64,000 bases of DNA from CAIQPV01 sp963719855 (GTDB taxonomy: Bacteria > Pseudomonadota > Gammaproteobacteria > Burkholderiales > Gallionellaceae): assembly GCA_963719855.1 (NCBI GenBank), contig CAVRDK010000002.1, positions 62,001 through 126,000 on the forward strand. The letters are read 5' to 3'. Under the pieces are notes generated by a model. It was not told the origin of the DNA, searched no databases, and saw only the letters and a program-made list of their open reading frames with translations. Positions within the stretch are counted from its first letter, which is position 1, and every line of letters starts with the position of its first letter. Made by a program: the position numbers and the translations under genes. Below, one piece after another: positions 1 to 7,782 of this stretch.

Positions 1-929
1 AGCAGCATGATCGCATCGGAAGACGATTCGAACACAGTACGGTATTTCGCTGCCATGATCTTCAGCGATTCTTCCGCGCGTTTGCGCTCGGTGGTGTCCC
101 GTGCAATGCCAACGATTCGGTAAATGCGCCCTGTTACGTCTCGAACCGGGATCAATGTCGTGGAAAAAGAACGTGACCCGGAGGGCAAAGCAAGTTCCTC
201 ATCGTAGCTGATCATGGTTCCAGCTTCCAAGCAACGGCGATAATTGGCGATCACCTGTCGCGAAGATTCCTCAGGCATGGCATCCTCGACAAATTTACCC
301 GACACCTCGGATGTTGAGTAGCCCACAGATTTCTCTTCTGCCGGATTGAACTCGACTAACTTGAAGCGCATATCTTCGGTAACATCCAGCAGGAACAACC
401 CATCCGATATGTTCTTAAAGACTTCTCGATAGCGCAGTTCGCTGTCGCGTAATTGACGATGCGCATCCTCAAGTTCGGCGACCCTTTCACGCACGCGTTG
501 TTCCAGCACGTCGTTGTAACTGCGAACCTCATTGTTCAATAGACGCACTTCCAGCATGTTGTGGACACGCGCCAGCACCTCAGGCAGAGCAAACGGCATG
601 TTAATGAAATCCTTTGCGCCGGCTCGGAATGCGCGCAACTTGTGTTCCGGGTAAGCGGTGATGACAATCACCGGAAGGTAGCCGTCCGGTTCAATTTCCT
701 TGAGTCCCTCCATCACCTGAAATCCATCCATGCCCGGCATTTGAAGGTCGAGCAGAACAAGGTCGTAGCGATGGCTGCGATGAAGTTCGCATACCTCAAG
801 CGGGTTCATAGTTGAGGTTACGGAAGTATAGCCAGCGGAGACCAGCATTCGCGTGAGTATCTGAACATTAGCGCCCAGATCGTCAACAATCAGGACTCTT
901 GCGTTAAGAATTAACTGTTCGCTAATCAT
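1..929 (-). CDS. Response regulator with PAS domains (3' end beyond window)
   Basis: Cytoplasmic signalling protein read from ATG 929; about 309 codons are visible before the window edge. Residues 10-125 form a CheY-type receiver with the acidic pair D16/D17, phospho-acceptor D61 (LLDLQMPGMDG) and T91. The lysine normally found before the conserved Pro is replaced by Met111 (INMPF). A helical linker follows, then a PAS domain from about residue 172, ending in a PAC-like stretch (GIARDTTERKRAE); a second PAS domain begins at the edge. The output domain is not visible, so a GGDEF/EAL protein or a histidine kinase are both possible. The start overlaps the stop of the preceding short ORF by 8 nt, which suggests translational coupling in a three-gene operon. 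Confidence 0.85.
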   Translation of the reverse strand, partial: MISEQLILNARVLIVDDLGANVQILTRMLVSAGYTSVTSTMNPLEVCELHRSHRYDLVLLDLQMPGMDGFQVMEGLKEIEPDGYLPVIVITAYPEHKLRAFRAGAKDFINMPFALPEVLARVHNMLEVRLLNNEVRSYNDVLEQRVRERVAELEDAHRQLRDSELRYREVFKNISDGLFLLDVTEDMRFKLVEFNPAEEKSVGYSTSEVSGKFVEDAMPEESSRQVIANYRRCLEAGTMISYDEELALPSGSRSFSTTLIPVRDVTGRIYRIVGIARDTTERKRAEESLKIMAAKYRTVFESSSDAIML

Positions 930-1113
930 CGTATTTGTCCACCGTGCCGACCGGATTGCGGAACAACCATTGGTCAATGTCTATATCCCAACCGAAGACA
1001 TATTCACACAGCGTCAACACAACCAGCAAGCCGCAAAGACGGGCAAAAATTGAGCGTTGCGGATTGAGAGTCTCGTGTGATCTAACAGTGGTATGCATGT
1101 CGTTCTCTGTCAT
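922..1113 (-). CDS. 63-residue membrane peptide resembling the N-terminus of a sensor kinase
   Basis: Short ORF with one hydrophobic segment (about residues 23-41) followed by GWDIDIDQWLF and PVGT. This pattern resembles the first transmembrane region of large membrane-bound sensor kinases, where such a segment precedes many more helices; here the protein stops after 63 residues. It is therefore either the remnant of a deleted sensor or a small coupled peptide. It is likely translated, or was: a strong AGGAGG lies six bases before the ATG, and the ATG directly follows the TAA of the HD-GYP gene. The family resemblance is from memory of such proteins. Confidence 0.5.
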   Translation of the reverse strand: MTENDMHTTVRSHETLNPQRSIFARLCGLLVVLTLCEYVFGWDIDIDQWLFRNPVGTVDKYDD

Positions 1114-2235
1114 TTATCCCTCCTGATACTTCCGGGCAACTGCCGCAAATTCCGCAAAGCCGACGAGAAAGGCATCAACGACATCGGGATCAAAGTGTCT
1201 TCCGCGCTCGCCGACAATGATGTCCCGTGCCTGCTCGACCGGCATCGGGGTTTTGTAGACGCGGCGCGAAATCAGCGCGTCGAACACGTCGGCCAGTGCC
1301 ATCAATCGTGCAGGGATGGGGATGGAATCCCATTTCCGGCCTTCTGGATAACCGCTGCCATCCCATTTTTCATGGTGAAAATTGGCGACCTGTTTGGCGA
1401 TGTCGAGAAAATCAACGTTGTGGCCAGCATCGCGCACGGCTCGTTGAATGGCCTGCGCACCCAACAGGCTATGAGTTTTCATGATGGTTCATTCCTCATC
1501 TGTCAGCTTGCCGTGCTTGAGCAGGATATGATCCGGGATGCCGACCTTGCCAATGTCGTGCAGCGGTGCAGACTTGACCAGCAACTCTATGCCCCTGTCC
1601 GTCAGGAAGCTGGAAAAGCGTGGATGTACCTGCAAGTGCCTGGCCAGAATACGCACGTATTCCTGGGTGCGATGGATGTGGTTACCAGTTTCAGGATCGC
1701 GCGTCTCGGCCAGTTCGGCAAAGGCATTGATGGTGATATCCTGGATGAGCAGAATATCCCGCATGCGCCGTTCCACCTCGGCTTCCAGATAGGCGTTCTG
1801 GTCGCGCAGCCAGTCGCGGGCGCGTTTGAGTTCAAGCTGGGTACTCACGCGCGCCAGAATGATGGGCGGTCGGTAGGGCTTGGCAATGTAATCCACAGCG
1901 CCGAGGTCGAGGCCCTTCTCTTCGTCTTCGGTGGAATCCAGCCCGGAGACAAAGATGACCGGAATATCACGGGTGGCGGGGTTCTCGCGCAGGCGAGCAA
2001 GCACGGCGTAGCCGTCCATGCCGGGCATCAACACATCGAGCAGAATCAAATCCGGTTTCGGTTCGCTGGCGGCGATCTGTAATGCGCGCTCCCCGGAAGA
2101 TGCTGCCAGAACGTCGTAGTAAGGGTGTAACAGTCGGCCTAGAATAGCCAAATTTATCGGATCGTCGTCCACCGTAAGGATAATCTCTGGTGGGGCGCGG
2201 GTTGCTATGGGGCTAGTCATGTAAAGAATCTGCAC
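1114..2235 (-). pseudogene. RpfG-type response regulator with HD-GYP domain, interrupted by in-frame TGA
   Basis: Expected to be a cyclic-di-GMP phosphodiesterase controlled by phosphorylation. The first part carries a receiver (VDDDP near the start, LLDVLMPGMDG, then AKPYRPP), a helical linker and the beginning of an HD-GYP domain (HIHRTQEYV, LHDIGKVGIPD). The frame then meets TGA at 1489-1491 and continues unchanged to TAA 1114 with MKTHSLLG, HHEKWDGSGYPEG and the rest of the domain. Family members read E-E-W/F-x-I-M-K-T-H at this point, so TGA most simply replaces a TGG Trp codon. Neither half has the whole metal site. GTG 2235 is the preferred start because GGAGG sits 8 nt upstream; ATG 2220 and TTG 2250 are alternatives. 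Readthrough or a sequencing error cannot be excluded. Confidence 0.85.
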
Positions 2236-2250
2236 CCATGTCGCCTCCAA

Positions 2251-2984
2251 TTGGCTTATATGCTTTCGTTAAAACCCATTCCTCCCGCACCAATAGCGCA
2301 AGCTACACCGAAAACAGAAGCAATCATATATACCGAACGGCCTAGGCATTTTTTGGAATATATAGGCCTATTCAGTCATCCCAGCGTTTGATGACCTCGA
2401 ACATGCCTGTCCTGAGCATGTCGAAGTGGCTGGGTGCCTCCCGCCAGCCCACAAAACTATTGGATGGTCGACTCTATAGGTTGTGCCATATGCCACTCTT
2501 GCACGATCTCTGCGCAAGGCCATCAGTCGTGGAGTTATGGCAAATGGGAAACAGTCTGACAGTGCGGGAGGTTTTAAAACATCAGTGCTTTGCCCGATAA
2601 GCCCTCAGTAAATATCGAAATAGCCCATCAGTGTTTGTCCTATGCCATAGGCCAGGATATGGAATGAAGTTTTACGGTGGGCAATAGGTGAAAGCCATTA
2701 GTTGTATAGCAAAATTTATTTTTGAGGTGCTCTTGTCAATCGGCGACTATGGGGAAAAACGATAGGCTCAGAATTTTGTTCAGTTCGTGAATTGCAGGTA
2801 ATTGCGGCGTTGCCGAACTTCATGTAGCCAAACTGCCTTCCATAAAGCGGACACTGGTGAAGGACGGCTTCTGGCACCGAGCTGCCTTTCGTTCTTCGTA
2901 ATATCCTTCTTGAAAGCAGTCACTGGAATTAAATCTGCTTTAATCATTTTCATAGACTCAAAGCTGACGTACAGTCCCCGCGTG
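2251..2984. other. Intergenic region without a convincing gene
   Basis: About 730 bases between the HD-GYP gene and the toxin gene. It holds a degenerate copy of the CCTGAGCNTGTCGAAG palindrome family (about 2405-2425), distant inverted repeats TGCCTCCCGC / GCGGGAGG (about 2438 and 2561), and a flagellar-sigma-like promoter at 2612-2638. The short frames here start at weak sites and match nothing I recognise. Confidence 0.6.
2612..2638 (-). promoter_or_regulatory. Sigma-28 (FliA)-like promoter, copy 1
   Basis: On the minus strand CAAA, 15 bases, then TCGATATT, against the FliA pattern TAAA-N15-GCCGATAA. The whole stretch is about 80% identical over 36 bases to the site upstream of the CheY-like gene at 44870-44896, which argues for shared function. 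It points toward the HD-GYP operon with a leader of about 370 nt. Confidence 0.4.
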
Positions 2985-3395
2985 TTACGCAAATGGATTT
3001 TTTATTCCCACGCCAGTTCCACGAAAATAATCCACGTTGCGGGTCACCACTGTCAGGTCGTGAATCAGTGCAATCGCGGCAATCTGCTTGTCTATCGGAT
3101 GTTCAGGATGGGGTGACATCAATCGCCCCCACACTTGAGCGCACTCATCGTCGAAGGTTAAAATCTTATCAGCGTAGCCAGCCACAACCAGATCAAGCCA
3201 TTTTTCAAGCTTCTTGGTTTGCGGAAGATCGCCGCGATACCGGATGTTTTCCAAACCTCGCCGTATTTCTCCGATCGTTTGCGCGGAGAGATAGAGGTCA
3301 TCAGCGTCGGTTTCCTGGAAGAATTTCTTAACGCCAGAATTAGCCTTTGCGCCCTTACGAGCCTCGCTAATGACATTGGTGTCGACCAAGTACAC
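2985..3395 (-). CDS. PIN-domain toxin, FitB/VapC type
   Basis: Predicted Mg2+-dependent RNase toxin of a type II toxin-antitoxin pair. The 136-residue protein opens with MYLVDTNVISE (D5 is the first metal ligand), carries the mid-domain Glu in AQTIGEIRRG and an acidic residue near HPIDKQIAAIAL, and ends with VVTRNVDYFRGTGV, the usual C-terminal PIN motif (TRNxxDF-like). Length and arrangement fit FitB. It lies 8 nt downstream of its antitoxin gene, in the normal antitoxin-first order. The target RNA cannot be read from sequence. Confidence 0.9.
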   Translation of the reverse strand: MYLVDTNVISEARKGAKANSGVKKFFQETDADDLYLSAQTIGEIRRGLENIRYRGDLPQTKKLEKWLDLVVAGYADKILTFDDECAQVWGRLMSPHPEHPIDKQIAAIALIHDLTVVTRNVDYFRGTGVGIKNPFA

Positions 3396-3403
3396 GCTGA
3401 CGC

Positions 3404-3616
3404 CTAAACGTTTCGAAAATTGAAGTCGGCGTCTTCACCAACATTCGGCATGCATGACAGGACCTCGGCAACAGAACGGCGCTTTGGACGTTGCAGAACC
3501 GACCTCAAAATTTCACGATGCTCGGCTTCCGCGCTTCTTCCGTGAGATGCGGCCAGTTGCTTCAACGCGAGAGCAACATCCTCTTCAACATTGCGTACGA
3601 CAAGATTGGTAGCCAC
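3404..3616 (-). CDS. FitA-type ribbon-helix-helix antitoxin
   Basis: Partner and repressor for the adjacent PIN toxin. The N-terminus (TNLVVRNVEEDVALALKQLA) fits the ribbon-helix-helix DNA-binding fold, and the SAEAEHREILRSVL segment is typical of FitA. The C-terminal tail would fill the toxin active site. Start chosen at GTG 3616 because AAGGAG lies six bases upstream and the 70-residue product matches family size; longer versions from 3640 or 3688 add residues unlike the family. The promoter region upstream contains repeats similar to the gonococcal FitAB operator, so autoregulation is likely. Confidence 0.82.
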   Translation of the reverse strand: MATNLVVRNVEEDVALALKQLAASHGRSAEAEHREILRSVLQRPKRRSVAEVLSCMPNVGEDADFNFRNV

Positions 3617-3640
3617 GGAAAACTCCTTGTTTGTAATCAT

Positions 3641-3717
3641 TGATAGCAATCTACCAAAGAAATGATTGCATTGCAATCTAAAATTCACCGGAAGCTCACA
3701 TGACTTGCATTGCTATC
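3641..3717. promoter_or_regulatory. Candidate FitAB operator repeats
   Basis: TGATAGCAAT at 3641-3650 and its inverse ATTGCTATC at 3709-3717 flank a central palindrome ATTGCATTGCAAT (3665-3677). The half-site equals the TGATAGCA / TGCTATCA half-sites known for gonococcal FitAB, although the outer spacing here is much wider than the 12 bases described there. Confidence 0.45.
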
Positions 3718-3958
3718 GAATCCGTATCACCCAGGCAGGCAATCCGAAACTCGATCCGAGATAAGAACGGTGGCTTAGCGCGCCAACTTTATTGGGAAAT
3801 ATAACCTTTCCAGAATTGGGTTTCTGCGATGCCTCAATGATCTGATTGAGTGCATTGACCACAACGGAACGCACCCGCGCCGATTTGATCTTCTGCGGTA
3901 GCCGACTTAACCAATACGAGTTCGGCCCGTTGCCATAACTGCCAAATCCGCTTACCCT
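3716..3958 (-). pseudogene. Start-less coding-like fragment
   Basis: An open frame of 81 codons between TGA 3959-3961 and TAG 3713-3715 with protein-like composition (SGFGSYGNGPNSYWLSRLPQ near its start, NALNQIIEA in the middle) but no ATG and no good alternative start. I do not recognise the family. It is best seen as the C-terminal remnant of a lost gene, or as chance. Confidence 0.3.
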
Positions 3959-4040
3959 TCATAAAAGCGGATGATCGAAAAATTGGATTTTTATAACCAG
4001 CGACTTGGTTGGCGTTCTTTGACAACCAAGGGGAAACGCA

Positions 4041-4130
4041 GATTTATTCCGTTTCGTCGTTCCCGCGAAAGCGGGAACCCAGTAGATAAAAACACTGGGT
4101 CCCCGCTTTCGCGGGGATGACGAATAAATC
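4041..4130. repeat. Palindromic repeat at the 3' end of purA
   Basis: Two hairpins, CCCGCGAAAGCGGG and CCCCGCTTTCGCGGGG, are themselves arranged as an inverted repeat joined by CCAGT/ACTGG and bounded by GATTTATTC / GAATAAATC. This is the layout of the common 'CCCGCGAAAGCGGG' intergenic element in proteobacteria. It lies 9 nt after the purA stop and may act as its terminator or RNA stabiliser. Confidence 0.75.
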
Positions 4131-4138
4131 CGCGTTGT

Positions 4139-5452
4139 TTACACCGCAAACGGATGCCGCAAAACTATCGTTTCTTCGCGATCCGGCCCGGTGGAAACCA
4201 TATCCACCGGCACGCCGCATACTTTCGCAATCCGCTCCAGATAGTTGCGCGCGGCTTTGGGCAGGTCTTCGTAGCGTTGCACACCCAGCGTACTCTCACT
4301 CCATCCCGGCATTTCTTCATACACTGCCTGGCAATCAGTCAATGCATCCGCGCCGACCGGCAGAATGTCGCTATCCACACCGTTGATGCGATAGCCGACA
4401 CCGATGCTCACGACTTCCATGCCATCCATCACATCGAGCTTGGTCACGCACAAACCCGACACACCGTTAATCTGGATGGAGCGCTTAAGTGCAGCAGCAT
4501 CGAACCAGCCGCAGCGGCGCGGGCGTCCGGTGGTAGCGCCGAATTCATGGCCGCGTTTGGCCAGTCCTTCGCCTATCGGATCGCGTTTATCAACTGCATC
4601 ATACAGTTCGGTCGGGAAGGGACCGGAACCGACGCGCGTGGTGTAAGCCTTGGTGATGCCCAGCACATAATCGAGCATTTGCGGCCCTACCCCGGCACCC
4701 GCACACGCCGCACCGGCGACACAGTTGCTGGAGGTGACAAACGGATAGGTGCCGTGATCGATGTCCAACAACGATCCTTGCGCGCCTTCAAACAACAGGC
4801 TTTTGCCCGCCTGATTGGCTTCATACAAGGCGCGCGGCACATCCATCACCAGCGGCTTGATGCGTTCTGCCAGAGCCAGCGTCTCATCCAGAGTTTGTTG
4901 AAAATCCACCGTCTCGGCATGGAAATAATTCTTCAGCACAAAGTTGTGATAGTCCAACACTTCACCCAGCTTGGCAGCAAAGCGTTCGCGGTAAAAAATA
5001 TCCTGCAAGCGTATCGCGCGACGCGCCACTTTATCTTCGTACGCCGGGCCGATGCCGCGTCCGGTGGTGCCGATCTTGGCATCGCCTTTCGCCAGTTCGC
5101 GCGCTTTATCAATCGCTGCGTGATAGGGCAAAATCAACGGGCAAGCTTCGGAAATTTTCAAGCGGCCGGAGACATCAATACCGGCCAGTGTCAGCTCGTC
5201 CATTTCTTTCAGCAAGGCTTGCGGCGATAGCACCACGCCGTTGCCGATGTAACACATCACATGGTCGCGCAGGATGCCGGAGGGAATCAAGTGCAATACC
5301 GTTTTCTGCCCATTGATGACAAGCGTGTGCCCAGCGTTATGGCCGCCCTGAAAGCGCACCACGCCTTGCGCATGATCTGTTAGCCAATCAACGATTTTGC
5401 CCTTGCCTTCATCGCCCCATTGCGTACCGATTACCACTACATTTTTTGACAT
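4139..5452 (-). CDS. purA: Adenylosuccinate synthetase
   Basis: Catalyses GTP-dependent condensation of IMP with aspartate, the first committed step to AMP. The 437 residues match the family length. The N-terminal GTQWGDEGKGKIVDWL (catalytic Asp14) is diagnostic. Further family blocks are QGGHNAGHT, TTGRGIGPAYEDK, FEGAQGSLLDIDHGTYPFV and GATTGRPRRCGWFD. It is the last gene of the minus-strand operon hflK-hflC-DUF2065-hisZ-purA, separated from hisZ by 97 nt that hold a strong hairpin repeat, so some transcription may stop before it. Confidence 0.98.
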   Translation of the reverse strand: MSKNVVVIGTQWGDEGKGKIVDWLTDHAQGVVRFQGGHNAGHTLVINGQKTVLHLIPSGILRDHVMCYIGNGVVLSPQALLKEMDELTLAGIDVSGRLKISEACPLILPYHAAIDKARELAKGDAKIGTTGRGIGPAYEDKVARRAIRLQDIFYRERFAAKLGEVLDYHNFVLKNYFHAETVDFQQTLDETLALAERIKPLVMDVPRALYEANQAGKSLLFEGAQGSLLDIDHGTYPFVTSSNCVAGAACAGAGVGPQMLDYVLGITKAYTTRVGSGPFPTELYDAVDKRDPIGEGLAKRGHEFGATTGRPRRCGWFDAAALKRSIQINGVSGLCVTKLDVMDGMEVVSIGVGYRINGVDSDILPVGADALTDCQAVYEEMPGWSESTLGVQRYEDLPKAARNYLERIAKVCGVPVDMVSTGPDREETIVLRHPFAV

Positions 5453-5493
5453 TGCTGATTCCTAATTTGCTATTGATTAATATTCAGTTAAGA

Positions 5494-5546
5494 CTAACCC
5501 AACCCCTCCTAACCTCCCCTGATAAGGGGAGGCTGGGAGGGGTTAG
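5494..5546. repeat. Strong hairpin repeat between hisZ and purA
   Basis: CTAACCC and CCTCCCCT on the left pair with AGGGGAGG and GGTTAG on the right around a GATA loop, giving a nearly perfect stem of more than 20 pairs. It resembles the dispersed AACCTCCCCT/AGGGGAGG intergenic repeat. Without a T-run on the minus side it is more likely a processing or attenuation element than a classical terminator. Confidence 0.65.
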
Positions 5547-5549
5547 AAT

Positions 5550-6713
5550 TTATATTTCAACCACATTCCACACACCATCGCGCAACACCAACTCGCGGTC
5601 GCAATTCAATTCGTGGCGCTGCGCCGGATCGCTAAGTAAATCTACCACCACGGCATGTCCCTGAACGCGCAACTGCGCGATTTTTTCCTGTAGCACTTTG
5701 TCATCACGGTGCGGGGCCAGTACGCCTTTGGGCTGTTCCTGTTTTGCCAACAAGCCGTGCAACAGGCGCAAGTCCATGCTGAATCCGGTAGCGGGACGTG
5801 CACGCCCGAAACTCTTGCCCACATCGTCGTAACGTCCGCCCAATGCAATGGCGTCGTGGCTACCAGCGTGATAGGCCGCGAACACCATGCCGCTGTGGTA
5901 ATGGTAGCCGCGTAATTCTGCCAGATCGATGCCTATGCTGTGCGCCAGCGGTTGCAGGTGGGCGGCAGCTTGCTCCAGTTCGTCCAGCGCCGCCGCCACT
6001 TCCGGATAGTCCGGCAATGTCGCGCGGGCACGAGCGATCACCTCCACGCCTCCATAAAGTTGCGGCAAAGCCAGCAATGCGTCTTGCACACTCTGCGGCA
6101 GGCCTCTGACCGAGGCACTCAGCGCTGGCGTATCCTTGCCTTGCAATGCACCGAACAATTCCGTTTCCAATTCCTTCGCAATCCCTGCGTGTTTGACCAA
6201 CGCGCGGAACAACGCGACATGACCAAGGTCGAGATGCACGCCTTCGATGCCGAGCAAGGCCAAAGCCTGTAGCATCAGACGTTGCACTTCGAGATCGCTT
6301 TCCAAGCCGCAGTGACCGTACAGTTCCGCGCCGATTTGCAACGGCTCGCGAGTGCGCATCAGTCCGGCGGGCTGGGTGTGCAGCACGCTGCCCGCGTAAC
6401 ACAGGCGCGTCACGCCCTGACGGTTGAGCAGGTGCGCGTCGATGCGCGCTACCTGCGGCGTGATGTCTGCGCGCAACCCCAACGTGCGCCCGCTTAATTG
6501 GTCAACCAATTTGAAAGTGCGCAAGTCCATGTCCTGACTGCCGTTGACCAGCAGCGATTCGGCATATTCCAGCAGCGGCGGTGACACCAACTGGTAACCG
6601 GACAGACGCAGCAATTCAAGCACATCGGCACGCATGCGCTCGATACGCCAAGCTTCGTCCGGCAGTATGTCCTGAATATATTCCGGCAATAACCAATTTG
6701 AATTCGGCATCAT
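5550..6713 (-). CDS. hisZ: ATP phosphoribosyltransferase regulatory subunit
   Basis: Partner of the short form of HisG in the first step of histidine synthesis. The protein has the class II histidyl-tRNA synthetase fold (LPEYIQDILPDEAWRIE at the start, LRADITPQVARIDAH, ARPATGFSMDLRLL near residue 310) but no tRNA-charging activity is expected: HisZ proteins of about 385 residues lack the anticodon-binding domain, as here (387). The start ATG overlaps the stop of the DUF2065 gene by 4 nt (ATGA). Its location between hflC and purA is the usual one in betaproteobacteria. Confidence 0.95.
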   Translation of the reverse strand: MMPNSNWLLPEYIQDILPDEAWRIERMRADVLELLRLSGYQLVSPPLLEYAESLLVNGSQDMDLRTFKLVDQLSGRTLGLRADITPQVARIDAHLLNRQGVTRLCYAGSVLHTQPAGLMRTREPLQIGAELYGHCGLESDLEVQRLMLQALALLGIEGVHLDLGHVALFRALVKHAGIAKELETELFGALQGKDTPALSASVRGLPQSVQDALLALPQLYGGVEVIARARATLPDYPEVAAALDELEQAAAHLQPLAHSIGIDLAELRGYHYHSGMVFAAYHAGSHDAIALGGRYDDVGKSFGRARPATGFSMDLRLLHGLLAKQEQPKGVLAPHRDDKVLQEKIAQLRVQGHAVVVDLLSDPAQRHELNCDRELVLRDGVWNVVEI

Positions 6714-6895
6714 TTCACCCAGTACAACAACAGCAAACCGGCCAGCATCGAAGTCATTCCTATGAAGCGGAGTTGTCCGTCGGTGAGCTGCACCAGTCTG
6801 CGAAACGTGTCACGCCACTGGGCAGGAAACAGGAATGGCATGATGCCTTCAATGACCAACATCAATGCCAACCCGATCAACCAGTAATTCAACAT
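6710..6895 (-). CDS. DUF2065 (YjeT-like) small membrane protein
   Basis: A 61-residue protein with two hydrophobic helices (about 4-21 and 43-59) separated by a basic loop containing PAQWRDTFRRL, the signature of the DUF2065 family. Function unknown. It is conserved downstream of hflC in many proteobacteria, and here it sits 8 nt after hflC and overlaps hisZ by 4 nt, so it is co-expressed with both. A link to the HflKC complex is an inference from this order only. Confidence 0.9.
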   Translation of the reverse strand: MLNYWLIGLALMLVIEGIMPFLFPAQWRDTFRRLVQLTDGQLRFIGMTSMLAGLLLLYWVK

Positions 6896-6903
6896 CCCCT
6901 ACC

Positions 6904-7782
6904 CTACTTGCCTGACTTTCCCGAACTCTTGAGATACTTGAAGAAAGCGGAACTGGGGTCGAGCACCATCACGTCGCTCTTGTTTTTGAAGCTTTGCTTA
7001 TAGGCTTCCAAGCTGCGGTAGAACGAGTAGAACTCGGAATTACGCCCAAACGCTGAGGCATAAATCGAGGTCGCTTTTGCATCGCCATCGCCCTTTATTT
7101 TCTGCGCATCGCGATAGGCGTCGGCGAGTGTCACTTCGCGCTGGCGATCCGCATCAGCGCGGATTTTTTCGCTTTCGGCATTGCCGGTCGCACGCAATTC
7201 ATTGGCTACCCGTTTGCGTTCGGCATCCATGCGACGAAACACCGAATCACTGATCTCAGTCGGAAAATCAACACGCTTCAGGCGCACATCCAGAACCTGC
7301 ACACCGATTTTGCGTGCATCTGAATCCGCCTTTTCACGCAGCACCTGCATGATCTGTTCGCGCTCACCGGACACTACCTCGTGGATAGTGCGCTTGCCGA
7401 ACTCCTCGCGCATACTGGCGTTCACCGTCTGCGTCAGGCGGGTGCGTGCGCGATCCTCATCCCCGCCCACGCTAATGTAATACTGCTTCACATCGGCAAT
7501 ACGCCACTTGACGAAGGAATCCACCATCACGTTTTTCTTTTCCGCCGTGATGAAACGTTCCGGCTCATCGCTGTCCATGGTCAGAATGCGCGAGTCGAAA
7601 TAGCGCACGTTCTGCACCAGCGGAATCTTGAAATACAGGCCGGGTTCGGTCTTCACACCCACCACCTCACCGAGCTGGAACACAATCGCGGTCTGGCGCT
7701 GATCCACCACAAACATGCTCAGGCTGAACAGCACCAACAGCGCGACTGCGCCAACCAGAATATTACCGGTAATGTTTTTCAT
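6904..7782 (-). CDS. hflC: Protease modulator HflC (SPFH/band 7 protein)
   Basis: With HflK it forms the large periplasmic cage that encloses and restrains the membrane protease FtsH. One N-terminal membrane anchor (about residues 6-26, LVGAVALLVLFSLSMFVV) is followed by the SPFH domain (FQLGEVVGVKTEPGLYFKIP, RYFDSRILTMD) and a long charged helix rich in Ala, Glu and Arg (ERKRVANELRATGNAESEKI). At 292 residues it has normal length. Its start overlaps the stop of hflK by one base (TAATG), as is usual for the pair. Confidence 0.96.
   Translation of the reverse strand: MKNITGNILVGAVALLVLFSLSMFVVDQRQTAIVFQLGEVVGVKTEPGLYFKIPLVQNVRYFDSRILTMDSDEPERFITAEKKNVMVDSFVKWRIADVKQYYISVGGDEDRARTRLTQTVNASMREEFGKRTIHEVVSGEREQIMQVLREKADSDARKIGVQVLDVRLKRVDFPTEISDSVFRRMDAERKRVANELRATGNAESEKIRADADRQREVTLADAYRDAQKIKGDGDAKATSIYASAFGRNSEFYSFYRSLEAYKQSFKNKSDVMVLDPSSAFFKYLKSSGKSGK

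Noticed and set aside
1093..2082. 329-codon plus-strand frame across the HD-GYP region
   Set aside because: Antisense to the receiver/HD-GYP sequence, which carries the recognisable motifs.
2780..2992. 70-codon minus frame overlapping the toxin stop
   Set aside because: TTG start, no ribosome site, no family recognised; overlap with the toxin end is probably chance.
3834..4025. 63-codon minus frame upstream of fitA
   Set aside because: Overlaps a dispersed repeat and a better-looking frame (3716-3958); no support.
4154..5230. 358-codon plus-strand frame inside purA
   Set aside because: Pure antisense shadow of the well-conserved purA gene.
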